The notes under the pieces were generated by a model. The model was not told the DNA's origin. It did no database searches and saw only the letters and a list, made by a program, of their open reading frames with translations. Below, one piece after another: positions 1 to 8,185 of a stretch of 64,000 nt of DNA. Source of the DNA: Rhodohalobacter sulfatireducens (lineage in GTDB: Bacteria; Bacteroidota; Rhodothermia; Balneolales; Balneolaceae). The stretch lies in assembly GCF_022012475.1 (NCBI RefSeq), contig NZ_JAKLWS010000013.1, positions 57,250 to 121,249 on the forward strand, given 5' to 3'. How positions within the stretch are numbered: position 1 is the stretch's first letter; each line of letters opens with the position of its first letter. A program made the position numbers and the translations under genes.

Positions 1-2
1 CA

Positions 3-1334
3 AAGTTAAGTGAAAAGGCCAAGAGATATTTTGACCAGCAGTTTGAGGACGTTGATGTTGATTATCTCACACTTGACAGTAAACACCTGAATTATACCGA
101 TGAAATTTTAGACTCGCCGGTTTATTTACAGCCCTATTTAACATCAATTGGTGCAGCTTGGGCAGCCAGTAAAATTCATGAAAAGGAGTACTCAGACCTC
201 TCCTTACTCCCTGAATATATTCGGGAAAAGCAGAGGGTATTAAAACTGGAATGGCATGGAATTGCAATATTAATACTCATCGCTTTAACGCCCCTCTACC
301 TAAATTATCTTTACCAGGCCAAATCAAGCCAGCTCACCGATTTACAGCAGGAAATTCAGATTTTGGACAATCAAATTGAAGAACTTCGGCCAACGGCAAC
401 TATGACTGAAGATCTGATGAGTGAAATTTCTATCCTGAATGCCGAAAATGAACGCTTGTTGGAGCTTGCGCAGTATAATCAACAATGGTCGGAAACTTTT
501 AGAATTTTAAACGAAGGAATTGCTGATATCCCTAATGTTTGGTTGGAAAATCTCTCAACTGCAGATAATAACAGCTTAAACTTTAATGGATATTCCATGA
601 ATCGCTCACAAATTCCTGAGTTTGCATCGATCTTTACTGATGCGAATATCCAACAAGTTTCTCAAACTGAAATGAGAGGGGCTACGGTCTATTCTTTTGG
701 GATGCGTGTGAACAATATCAGACAGGATATTGAACCATTCCTGCAGGAGATGCCTGAACAAAGCTTTGATACTGAACAAGGATCAGAGGTAGAAATCAAT
801 TTCTCCTCGAATGAACTCTCCGAAGATATGCCAGCGGAAGAGATAGCTGCACCCGTATCAGAATCTCAATCATCAGCAATGAGCAGCTCCTCTCAAAGCC
901 CGGAAATTGAACAAACTGAGGTTAGTGAAATCGCAGAATCTGAACCTATGGGTTCTGGTATAGAACCCAATGGTGACGATAATGAACAAACTGACAATAA
1001 CCCAGCATCTTTTAAGGAACCCCCCATTATAAACAGCCGTTCACAGTCTTCTTTCGGTCTCATGGGGCCTGAAAATCAGATGCTTGAGGGAGCGTACACC
1101 ATTGTCTTGCACTCCATAACAGATGAGCAGCGCGCAGGCCGGGAGGTTGAAATTCTAGAGGAAGAAGGCTATAAGGCTACACTATGGGACGTGGTTCTTG
1201 AAGACAACAAAAGATGGTGGCGTATAGGCGTCGGTCAATTTCAAACTGTCTCAGCAGCTCTTGAAGCGGTGCAGGAGTTACCCCGGGCCTACAGGGAGCG
1301 TAATTTTATCATACGGATCCGGGAGGGGCGGTAA
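3..1334 (+). CDS. PilM/PilN-like pilus or secretion assembly protein with C-terminal SPOR domain (5' truncated)
   Basis: The frame is open from base 3, so the gene starts before the window; 443 residues are visible. The first ~80 residues look like the end of a PilM-type actin-like ATPase (IGAAWAA near residue 53). A membrane segment follows (about 86-104), then a coiled coil (about 105-150) and a PilN-like region. An acidic, Ser/Gln-rich linker leads to a C-terminal SPOR-like domain (about 362-440). PilM and PilN are normally separate inner-membrane platform proteins of type IV pili or type II secretion; here they appear fused, with an added peptidoglycan-binding module. The next gene starts 3 bases after the stop, indicating an operon. 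The PilM assignment rests on a short fragment; PilN and SPOR are more secure. The ATG at 363 is internal, not the start. Confidence 0.75.
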   Translation, partial: KLSEKAKRYFDQQFEDVDVDYLTLDSKHLNYTDEILDSPVYLQPYLTSIGAAWAASKIHEKEYSDLSLLPEYIREKQRVLKLEWHGIAILILIALTPLYLNYLYQAKSSQLTDLQQEIQILDNQIEELRPTATMTEDLMSEISILNAENERLLELAQYNQQWSETFRILNEGIADIPNVWLENLSTADNNSLNFNGYSMNRSQIPEFASIFTDANIQQVSQTEMRGATVYSFGMRVNNIRQDIEPFLQEMPEQSFDTEQGSEVEINFSSNELSEDMPAEEIAAPVSESQSSAMSSSSQSPEIEQTEVSEIAESEPMGSGIEPNGDDNEQTDNNPASFKEPPIINSRSQSSFGLMGPENQMLEGAYTIVLHSITDEQRAGREVEILEEEGYKATLWDVVLEDNKRWWRIGVGQFQTVSAALEAVQELPRAYRERNFIIRIREGR

Positions 1335-1337
1335 TAG

Positions 1338-2207
1338 ATGAAATACAGCATTCGAAATACAATTATCCTGTTGTTAACACTCATTATTATGGTCGGAGGT
1401 GGTTGGCTCTATATCCACAACCGGTTTGATGAAGAGATCGCCACAACACAAACAACACTAAATGAAAAAAGGGCAGAACTTGAGGAGGTTCAAAATCTGG
1501 CAAATCAATTTTCTTCAGCCCAAGCAAATTATAATGAGGTGATTTTTACTCGCATGAATCACCCTAAAGAACTCTTTGCCTCGCATAGCTCGAGTAATCT
1601 TTATGACTACCTGCAAGAAATTAATGAAGATATTTCGTTTACTGAATTGAATTATTCTTTTTCCGATTCGGTACTAAATGAAGATCATGGGGTTATAAAT
1701 GCAACTCTTAACGGAGAAGGTAACTATAGTAATCTTACTAATTTTCTCTACAGGATTGAATATAGCCGGCCGATTATTCAGATTCGAGCTTTGCAATTAA
1801 ACAATATTGAAGAACTGGAAAGTCTGAACAGGGTTACTTTTGAAATTAATCTCAGTGCCTATTACAGAAGAGGAAATTGGACAAGTTACCGGGCAGAACT
1901 CAATACATCCTCACCACTCGGCAGTATACAGTATAACCCATATTATCCACTTATCAGACCGATACCGCCAAATGAAGAAAATTTACCGAATGTTGAAGCA
2001 AGCCGTTTGATTGCATTGACCGGCAGAACTGCCCATATCATTGATCAGACAGGTGTACTAAAAAGACTTACTATAGGAGATCGGGTTTACTTAGGAAGAC
2101 TTAGTAATATCAACCTGGATGCCCGGGAAGTAATTTTTCAATTAAATCGAGGGGGTATTGCTGATACAGTTACCCTCACATTTTCTCAATCACAAGACAA
2201 TTCTTAG
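1338..2207 (+). CDS. PilO-like inner-membrane protein with PilP/GspC-like C-terminal domain
   Basis: 289 residues. One N-terminal membrane segment (about 8-26), a coiled coil (about 30-65) and a PilO-like alpha/beta domain (about 75-185) are visible. The last ~70 residues (LIALTGRTAHI, then IGDRVYLG) resemble the beta-rich homology region of PilP/GspC, which contacts the secretin. Normal PilO proteins are ~200 residues, so this is best read as a PilO-PilP fusion linking the inner-membrane platform to the outer-membrane pore. It starts 3 bases after the PilM/N gene and ends 12 bases before the secretin gene, which supports one operon and one complex. PilO is fairly sure; the PilP part is an inference from residue pattern. 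Confidence 0.72.
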   Translation: MKYSIRNTIILLLTLIIMVGGGWLYIHNRFDEEIATTQTTLNEKRAELEEVQNLANQFSSAQANYNEVIFTRMNHPKELFASHSSSNLYDYLQEINEDISFTELNYSFSDSVLNEDHGVINATLNGEGNYSNLTNFLYRIEYSRPIIQIRALQLNNIEELESLNRVTFEINLSAYYRRGNWTSYRAELNTSSPLGSIQYNPYYPLIRPIPPNEENLPNVEASRLIALTGRTAHIIDQTGVLKRLTIGDRVYLGRLSNINLDAREVIFQLNRGGIADTVTLTFSQSQDNS

Positions 2208-2219
2208 AAATTTCCCAAC

Positions 2220-3473
2220 ATGAAAAAACTAAAACTACTTTCCGTTTTCATACTCGTGTTAGGTTTTCAAATGGCGGTTGGCCAGGATCGTATGCCGGTA
2301 AGGGAATATACAAATCCGGACGAATTGGTTGTTCTCTCGCAAGATGTTTCATTTAACCAGGCTATGACCATTCTCGAGGAACTCTCTATTGAGTTCAAAG
2401 ATAAAATTTTTGTCAATCAAACTGAATACGATGGGCCTATTGGAGTAGAAATTCCGCAAATGCACTGGGAAGATGCTTTAAATAGAATAGCTGAATATAA
2501 TAATATGTATGTCACGGAATATCCCAAGTACTATGAGATACAGAGTATTCCCATGGATCAACAACAGGGACAAACAGGTGACGGTGATGAAGAAGAAGAA
2601 CAAGAAGTTCAAGTGAACTTTGGCTCAAGGGAGATTAAGATTTCTGCAACGTTTTTTCAAGGTGACCGAAATTTTGTTCGTGAGCTGGGAATTGACTGGT
2701 CTACTGTTAGAAATGGCGAGGTAAGTGTAGAAACTGCAACAGCAGTGGATGTTCAACGCGAACTTTTTGATGTAGAAATCAATTGGAGTGATATCTTTTC
2801 CACCGGAACTTGGGAGATAACATCACTTTTCAGGGCACTTGAGGAGAGTGGAAATGGAGAAGTATTGTCCTCTCCCTCCATTAAAGTACTTGATGGTCGG
2901 ACTGGAAATATCCAGGTCGGGCAGGATTTTTCAATAAAGCAGCGTGACTTTGCCGGAAATATTACGGACGAATTTTTTAGTACGGGTACGATTTTAAACG
3001 TTACTCCTAATATTTACTATAATGAAGAGGGAGCACCGTTTATTTATATGACGGTAGAAACAGAACGCAGTACTGCACAACCAGATCCTGTCAGTACAAT
3101 CGTGAACAAACAAGAAGCAACTACCGAAGTTTTGATGTTAAGCGGGGAAAGCACTGTAATAGCCGGACTCTATGAAACAGAGGTTACCACAACTCGCAGA
3201 GGAGTTCCCATATTGAAAGATCTGCCTGGATGGTTTCTCGGCCTGAAATATCTCTTTGGCTATAACTCAACAGAACATACTGTACAAGAACTTGTTGTTC
3301 TGCTAAAGGTGGAGCTTATTCCAACTCTTGAAGAGCGCTTAAACAGCGATGATGGATACAGAGGACGACCGGAGCTATTGGATGAACAAAGAAGAGAATT
3401 CAAAGAAGAGATTGAACAAATGCAAAGTCAACAATCCCTTGATGAATCTATGAATAGTGGGGTGGAGAACTGA
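2220..3473 (+). CDS. Short PilQ/GspD-family secretin
   Basis: 417 residues with a signal peptide (residues 1-21, cleavage near VGQ). An STN-like N-domain follows (about 33-105), then an acidic linker and the secretin core (about 145-370). The core shows the family pattern: VLSSPSIKVLDG, a G-rich strand with VGQDFSIK, TGTILNVTPNIY, and the late VIAGLYE/GVPILKDLPG motif. Secretins form the outer-membrane channel through which pilin fibres or proteins pass. PilQ and GspD are usually 550-750 residues, so this one has few N-domains. The charged C-terminal tail is Glu/Gln-rich and may contact a pilotin or lattice protein. It is the last gene of the plus-strand operon; the next genes converge on it. 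Confidence 0.88.
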   Translation: MKKLKLLSVFILVLGFQMAVGQDRMPVREYTNPDELVVLSQDVSFNQAMTILEELSIEFKDKIFVNQTEYDGPIGVEIPQMHWEDALNRIAEYNNMYVTEYPKYYEIQSIPMDQQQGQTGDGDEEEEQEVQVNFGSREIKISATFFQGDRNFVRELGIDWSTVRNGEVSVETATAVDVQRELFDVEINWSDIFSTGTWEITSLFRALEESGNGEVLSSPSIKVLDGRTGNIQVGQDFSIKQRDFAGNITDEFFSTGTILNVTPNIYYNEEGAPFIYMTVETERSTAQPDPVSTIVNKQEATTEVLMLSGESTVIAGLYETEVTTTRRGVPILKDLPGWFLGLKYLFGYNSTEHTVQELVVLLKVELIPTLEERLNSDDGYRGRPELLDEQRREFKEEIEQMQSQQSLDESMNSGVEN

Positions 3474-3652
3474 TCTTTTTGGACTCTCAGGACTAATCAT
3501 TTATGAGCAAAATCAGGAATAAAGTTTACTCTGAGTAGTGTTTGTTTATTACTTTCAAATTTGGTTAGTGTAAGTACCGGATTTAAAGCTTTTCAAATAA
3601 CAACTATTCTTCTTTGTGATACTTCACTTCAAGTTCAAAAATATTCCCGGTT

Positions 3653-4354
3653 TTAGCATCCGGGTGGACGTGTCCACGGTGGCCCTGTGCAATCCAGTTC
3701 CTCTCCATCATCATTTTCTCCAGATCCTCCAGAATTACCACCGTTATCTTCACCTCCACTATTATCATTCCCACCACCAGAACCAGAACCGCCTGAACCT
3801 CCAGACCCCGGAGGCCCTCCTGTAATAGATAGCCGATGTACATTTCTCAGATAAATCTCATTTTCCGCAAACGCTCTAACCGTTTCTACATCTCCACGTG
3901 TAGAGGCATGATGATCCGGATCACTCTCCGTCTCAATTTCAATATTTAAGTAATAAGGAATTGGTTCACCCACAGGTTTTCTTTCCAGGTCAAACATCAA
4001 AGATGAGAGGCTCGACGGGTATCTGATTGTATCTGGAGTTGAGGGTGAGACACTGCTCTTACTGATGATTTCGAGGTTCTTTCCAGATCGCTGGATGGTA
4101 ATAGTATCAGTTGTTACACTTACAAATGTTAAAACTGAATCCGGAGTTGCAGGATCTGCGGGATTTACTATTTGATTGGCCATTTTCAGCTCTTCCTGGA
4201 TCACCCGAGAGGTAACTTCGGCAAAAGTCTGCATGTTGGTGGTAAGCTGATTATCAAGTGATGTTTCCATGATAAAAGAATTCAACTGGAACACTACAAT
4301 AACTAGCAGACCCACTATAATTGGCGGAATAATAAAATCAAGTTGAATACCCAT
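3653..4354 (-). CDS. Pilin-like membrane protein with Gly/Ser-rich tail
   Basis: Unrecognised family, 233 residues. One hydrophobic segment (about 6-25) at the very N-terminus is followed by a helix and a mostly beta region, the layout of a type IV pilin or pseudopilin, although no prepilin peptidase site (G-F/M-x4-E) is obvious. The C-terminal third is a low-complexity Gly/Ser/Asn/Glu stretch ending in a Pro-rich, Cys-containing tail. I chose ATG at 4354: AGGAG lies 5 bases upstream, whereas the longer TTG reading at 4369 would start inside that site. It follows the 138-residue gene by 15 bases and is third in a minus-strand trio. Its position beside the secretin operon suggests a minor pilin or exported surface component. 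Confidence 0.6.
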   Translation of the reverse strand: MGIQLDFIIPPIIVGLLVIVVFQLNSFIMETSLDNQLTTNMQTFAEVTSRVIQEELKMANQIVNPADPATPDSVLTFVSVTTDTITIQRSGKNLEIISKSSVSPSTPDTIRYPSSLSSLMFDLERKPVGEPIPYYLNIEIETESDPDHHASTRGDVETVRAFAENEIYLRNVHRLSITGGPPGSGGSGGSGSGGGNDNSGGEDNGGNSGGSGENDDGEELDCTGPPWTRPPGC

Positions 4355-4369
4355 ACTCTCTCCTAACAA

Positions 4370-4786
4370 TTAATTTAAATTCACCACACCCGTTCTAAGC
4401 TCGGCTTTCATTTCAAGAGAATTATCAACCTCTTCATAAACTCTTATTGTAGCCCATCTACCATTCTGTCCATGGTCTAATTCTACCTCGTTTGATAGTT
4501 CAACCGTTGCGTGAAAAACTCGTCCAACCTGAGATGTATCTGTTCTTCGTGAACTGGGATCCGTTTCATCATCCAATCCCCCAAGCTGAGCATCCAATTG
4601 ACTATACTTATAAGCATAGGATTGAACCTCCTCACTCAGATCTCGCCCAAAGTTTACTGCATCGTTCATCATTTGCATATCAACTGTTGTCTCTACAGAA
4701 CTCACATACATACGTTGTATATTGAGTGAGATATATCCCAGCAAAACCAGTGAAGCTAACGTTAAGAATATTTGACCGGTTGACAT
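4370..4786 (-). CDS. Small pilin-like membrane protein
   Basis: 138 residues, family not recognised. An N-terminal hydrophobic helix (about 4-23) continues into an amphipathic helix (about 25-60), then a short beta-rich C-terminal domain, as in minor pilins or GspH/GspI-type pseudopilins. No standard cleavage motif precedes the helix. It sits between the 449-residue PilX-like gene (14 bases away) and the Gly-rich pilin-like gene (15 bases away), on the same strand. The shared architecture suggests the three products assemble together. Minor pilin is the best guess. Confidence 0.55.
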   Translation of the reverse strand: MSTGQIFLTLASLVLLGYISLNIQRMYVSSVETTVDMQMMNDAVNFGRDLSEEVQSYAYKYSQLDAQLGGLDDETDPSSRRTDTSQVGRVFHATVELSNEVELDHGQNGRWATIRVYEEVDNSLEMKAELRTGVVNLN

Positions 4787-4800
4787 CTATTTTTCTCTTC

Positions 4801-6150
4801 TTAATTCCAATACGTAACTGAGAACGTGGGTGCGCCTCCACCATTGCCATCTAAGTCAGGTAAATCTGTATCTAAATTTTCTTCATAAACCCATGTTCCA
4901 CCAGTTGATCTATAACTATCTGAAACAACAAAGCCTCTTAAATTTCCACCCCCCTTAAATTGCACATAAGCATTTGGAGCATAAAAAGCACTAACACCTT
5001 CAAACCCTCCTGCTACCTCAAGATCATCACCGCCAGATATTAGATTCCCTTTAAATTTACTGCCTCCGGTAAACTTTGCATCAGCACTCTCTATATAAAG
5101 GTTCCCATTAAAATACTGGCCCCCAGCGAGCCTAAACTCATTGGAGCCTCCATAATATGTCATTAGTTGACTTGTTTCACCATTACAAGGAGAAGCACTC
5201 CACTGAGCATTACAGTTTAGTGAACTTCCTGCACCAAAATTGATATCGTTATAAACATATAATTCAACTTTTCCGGTTCCCACAAAATTTATATGCCCAT
5301 TCTTAACATCAAGATTGCCAACATAAATTTTCCTGTTTTGATCACCTACGTGAATATTCATACTCCGATTTTGATTTACAGAAATTTCAGGTATGTAATA
5401 TCCGGTGTATTGATTGGCGTAAAAATCAGTCGGATCATTCCACTTTTCAGTTTCGAATGAAGAACCTGTAGGTAAAACGGGTAAATCTGGAAAATCTGGT
5501 AATTCATATTCATAAGGTGTATCCAATGCAAAAACTTCCCCTTGAACTCCACCATGCCAGTTGGGTTTATTAACAATATCATCCGGATTGCCTCCGGGGC
5601 CTATTGCCAAATTGCCTGTTATCCCTGCTCCGCCGTTCATGGATACTGCACCGGGACTTGCACTATTCGTTGAAGCATTCCCCTGGATAGTACCGCTGCC
5701 TGACAAGGTAATATCTTCTTCTGCGTGAACAGCCGTATCAATTGGAGGCCAGACAAAACCTCCACCGGTAGTTTTAACCAAACCAATCCTCACTTGGTAA
5801 ACTGATTCTTCAAACCTTCCGGTAGATCGAATTGTCAACAACGTATCTCCTTGATTTGTTGTCGTAACATTGTATTCACCATGCATCTCCACCCAGTCTT
5901 CAAAATCACTCGAAGAAGGATATGAATAGGTGCTATCGGGGTCAGGGTTGAAAGGACTTCCACTTGGGTCGCTTCGAATATCATTTATAGCAACCATCGC
6001 AGCACTTTGTGCAATATTGTATGCCTGATTTTCACTGTGTGTTTGTACAGTCCTGGTATTTGACATAAATACAGCATTCCGCAACGCGCTCGAATAAGTC
6101 AGCATGGAAAAGATAAGAGCCGAAACGATAAAAATGGCGTATTTACCCAT
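4801..6150 (-). CDS. PilX-like protein with right-handed beta-helix-like domain
   Basis: 449 residues. The N-terminal ~20 residues are a hydrophobic helix followed by a polar helix (SNTRTVQTHSENQAYNIAQ), typical of PilX-type minor pilins. From about residue 140 the chain is rich in Gly, Asn and short beta repeats (DITLSGSGTIQGNAS, FTGGSKFKGNLISGG), suggesting a bactofilin-like or DUF7305-like beta helix. Two cysteines (about 312 and 320) could form a loop disulfide. It is the first gene of the minus-strand trio; its 5' side is AT-rich and faces the methyltransferase gene. PilX-like is an inference from N-terminus and context; a cell-surface adhesin carried at the pilus tip is possible. Confidence 0.6.
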   Translation of the reverse strand: MGKYAIFIVSALIFSMLTYSSALRNAVFMSNTRTVQTHSENQAYNIAQSAAMVAINDIRSDPSGSPFNPDPDSTYSYPSSSDFEDWVEMHGEYNVTTTNQGDTLLTIRSTGRFEESVYQVRIGLVKTTGGGFVWPPIDTAVHAEEDITLSGSGTIQGNASTNSASPGAVSMNGGAGITGNLAIGPGGNPDDIVNKPNWHGGVQGEVFALDTPYEYELPDFPDLPVLPTGSSFETEKWNDPTDFYANQYTGYYIPEISVNQNRSMNIHVGDQNRKIYVGNLDVKNGHINFVGTGKVELYVYNDINFGAGSSLNCNAQWSASPCNGETSQLMTYYGGSNEFRLAGGQYFNGNLYIESADAKFTGGSKFKGNLISGGDDLEVAGGFEGVSAFYAPNAYVQFKGGGNLRGFVVSDSYRSTGGTWVYEENLDTDLPDLDGNGGGAPTFSVTYWN

Positions 6151-6407
6151 AAAAGCCTCTATCTATTAAATAGAATAGTTGTTTTCTTACTCTAATTGAT
6201 TGTTATTATCTGTGTTAGTAAGAACATTTTAAAAAATTGTACCTTTTCATTAATGAACATCACCCCAAGTTAGTCCCTAATATTAAAAAAAGTTAACATA
6301 AATAACTAATTCTATTAAAATGTACGACTTTTTTAATCTATTTAATCATTATTTCTTTTTAAACAATCAATAAATGAATTATATGTTGATTTCATTTAAA
6401 CTTCCTG
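6151..6407. other. AT-rich divergent promoter region
   Basis: A 257-base, strongly AT-rich gap between the pilin-like trio (minus strand) and the methyltransferase gene (plus strand). It probably holds both promoters. No clear TTG/TAnnTTTG pair, palindrome or RNA gene was recognised in it. Confidence 0.35.
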
Positions 6408-7103
6408 ATGAGTCCATTTTCAAATAGATACGAAGAATCTTTTTTAATAGATGAACTTTTTTCAAAAATGTTAAAATGTACTCTTTGTAGTAGCTCAGAT
6501 ACACATCATCTTCATACTAATAATCTTTACAATTATCACATTTGCCGAGTTTGTGATCTTGTTTTTGTAGATCCCATGGAACGTCTGGATCCGTCGAGTG
6601 AGAAACAACGTTACGATCAGCACGAAAATGACCCGGAAGATGAAGACTACAGAGATTTTTTAAGCCAACTCTTCATTCCGCTCATTAATAAGTTAAAACC
6701 ACAAAGTTACGGTCTGGATTACGGCGCCGGCCCCGGTCCTACACTCAGTGTTATGTTAGAGGAGGCCGGACAATCTATGGAAATTTATGACCCTTTCTAT
6801 GCAAATAAACCGACAGTCCTCGGAAAGAGATACGACTTTATTACATCAACAGAGACGGTGGAACATTTCTACAATCCTGCAGTGGAGTTTGAACAGCTCT
6901 GGCCTTTGCTAAAGTCAGGTGGATATTTCGGTATCATGACACTCTTAAGACCGGAAGATGAAACCTTCTCAGAATGGCACTACACGCATGATGAAACGCA
7001 TGTATCCTTCTACTCGAAGAAAACCTTTCGGTGGATTGCAGATTGGTTAAAAGCTGACCTTACATTCTATGGAGATCGAGTCATCATTCTGAAGAAGTTG
7101 TAA
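6408..7103 (+). CDS. Class I SAM-dependent methyltransferase with N-terminal zinc-finger-like motif
   Basis: 231 residues. Residues 24-27 (CTLC) and 46-49 (CRVC) make a CxxC...CxxC zinc-ribbon-like motif, as found ahead of many methyltransferases acting on sugars or small molecules. The Rossmann-fold core follows, with the SAM-binding motif GLDYGAGPGPT (about 103-113) and a late motif STETVEHFYNP (about 145-155). Overall it matches Methyltransf_23-type enzymes; the substrate is unknown. Neither the ATG at 6408 nor the one at 6468 has a good ribosome binding site; 6468 would place the CxxC near the start, as is usual in this family. It stands alone between two long gaps. Confidence 0.75.
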   Translation: MSPFSNRYEESFLIDELFSKMLKCTLCSSSDTHHLHTNNLYNYHICRVCDLVFVDPMERLDPSSEKQRYDQHENDPEDEDYRDFLSQLFIPLINKLKPQSYGLDYGAGPGPTLSVMLEEAGQSMEIYDPFYANKPTVLGKRYDFITSTETVEHFYNPAVEFEQLWPLLKSGGYFGIMTLLRPEDETFSEWHYTHDETHVSFYSKKTFRWIADWLKADLTFYGDRVIILKKL

Positions 7104-7258
7104 ATCATAGTGATTTTACTCGTTGCGAAAGTCCCTGGTCAACGAAGCCTAACCTAAACAGTCTCCTTAGTTAAACCTTCAGTGATCGTAAGCGTTATTG
7201 ATACTAAAACTTATTACAACAGGTTTGGCGTAGTTGACCTCCTTCGCAACTGCATAAC

Positions 7259-7280
7259 GGAAGCTTCAGCTTCCTTTTTC
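7259..7280 (+). terminator. Possible rho-independent terminator
   Basis: GGAAGC-TTCA-GCTTCC forms a 6-bp stem with a 4-base loop and is followed directly by TTTTTC on the plus strand. It lies 155 bases after the methyltransferase gene and may end its transcript; it could also be a repeat remnant. Confidence 0.4.
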
Positions 7281-7410
7281 ATCCATCAAGCAGCATCGAC
7301 AGAAAGCCATACCTGCATAATTATTAAGGAGAAGATCGAGCTTCATCATAACATTTCGAAACCGGAGCTTCGTAATGAGTAAAATTTAAACTGAGTTAAC
7401 TATCCATTAC

Positions 7411-7430
7411 CATTGGTTTCAACCAACGGA
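7411..7430. repeat. REP-like palindrome, family A (degenerate)
   Basis: CCATTGGTTTCAACCAACGG, with TTGGTT/AACCAA arms, is a mutated copy of the palindrome CCGTTGGCTTCAGCCAACGG seen near 10042 and 31511. It shares the leading CATTA context with the 10042 copy. Confidence 0.6.
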
Positions 7431-7674
7431 TACGAATTCAGCCCCTACCTTCCTGGGTTTTAGCCCCATAATTATTGCTCAAACTCACTTCAGGATTTAA
7501 TATTTCCGTGGATAAAAGTTAACCTACCTTTGTAGAATAGAATTATTTAACACGGTTACTTATCAACAAAAGAATTGTCCTTGAAGGTCCTTTAACCTAT
7601 AAACGCGTTATTTTTATATGAGGTTAATTGTTTTTCCTCATACATTTTGAGAAATGTAAAACAACTTAATTTCT

Positions 7675-8178
7675 ATGGATTCAAAAAAATTACGTGAGTT
7701 ACAATCACCACTCAAAAAAGAGTATAAAGATCATCCCGATGCAGCCATGGTTACTTTAAAGGCTTCAGGTAAGTTGGAGGATGGAATTTCTTGTAAAATT
7801 GAAACCGGCCAGGCGATGGTTAAAGCCGGTCTACATCCAGCTACGGGGGGATCGGGAATGGCTGTCTGTTCCGGGGATATGCTCCTTGAAGCTCTTGTAG
7901 CTTGCGCCGGTGTAACTATGAACGCTGTTGCTACGGCTATCGAATGCCCTCTCGATGATGCAAAAATCACGGCCGAAGGCGATCTCGATTTTCGCGGCAC
8001 ATTAGGGGTTTCCAAAGAAGCACCGGTAGGCTTTAAAGAGATCCGACTTCATTTTGAGCTTGAAACGAATGCGACGGAAGACCAGATATCTTCACTTTTG
8101 AAATTGACTGAGAGATACTGTGTAGTCTATCAAACCCTGGTTTCCAAACCCACTATTACAATTACTCACAACAAATAG
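7675..8178 (+). CDS. OsmC/Ohr family peroxiredoxin-like protein
   Basis: 167 residues, a usual OsmC length. The two redox cysteines typical of the family are present: one in the central helix (ALVACAGVTMNAV, about residue 82) and one in RYCVVYQTL (about 145). OsmC and Ohr proteins reduce organic hydroperoxides in the cytoplasm through this thiol pair. The adenine deaminase gene begins 7 bases after the stop, so the two are likely co-transcribed. The long gap upstream contains a possible TACCTTTG promoter box. Whether it prefers organic or fatty-acid peroxides cannot be told from sequence. Confidence 0.85.
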   Translation: MDSKKLRELQSPLKKEYKDHPDAAMVTLKASGKLEDGISCKIETGQAMVKAGLHPATGGSGMAVCSGDMLLEALVACAGVTMNAVATAIECPLDDAKITAEGDLDFRGTLGVSKEAPVGFKEIRLHFELETNATEDQISSLLKLTERYCVVYQTLVSKPTITITHNK

Positions 8179-8185
8179 TTACTCC

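Larger units (their letters stand above)
7104..7674. other. Non-coding gap with repeat remnants
   Basis: 571 bases without a convincing gene. It holds a terminator-like hairpin (7259-7280), a long imperfect inverted repeat (GTTGCGAA.. at 7124 against ..TTCGCAAC ending 7250), a REP-family palindrome (7411-7430) with a degenerate GGGTTTTAGCCCC hairpin about 25 bases later, and a TACCTTTG box (7525-7532). The box fits the Bacteroidota -7 consensus TAnnTTTG and could serve the osmC-like gene, although no TTG -33 box is seen. Confidence 0.45.

Noticed and set aside
7182..7382. 66-residue frame in the gap after the methyltransferase gene
   Set aside because: Crosses the terminator-like hairpin and inverted repeats, has no ribosome binding site and no recognisable domain.
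7600..7675. Riboswitch before osmC/ade
   Set aside because: No purine-type or other conserved riboswitch core was found in the leader.
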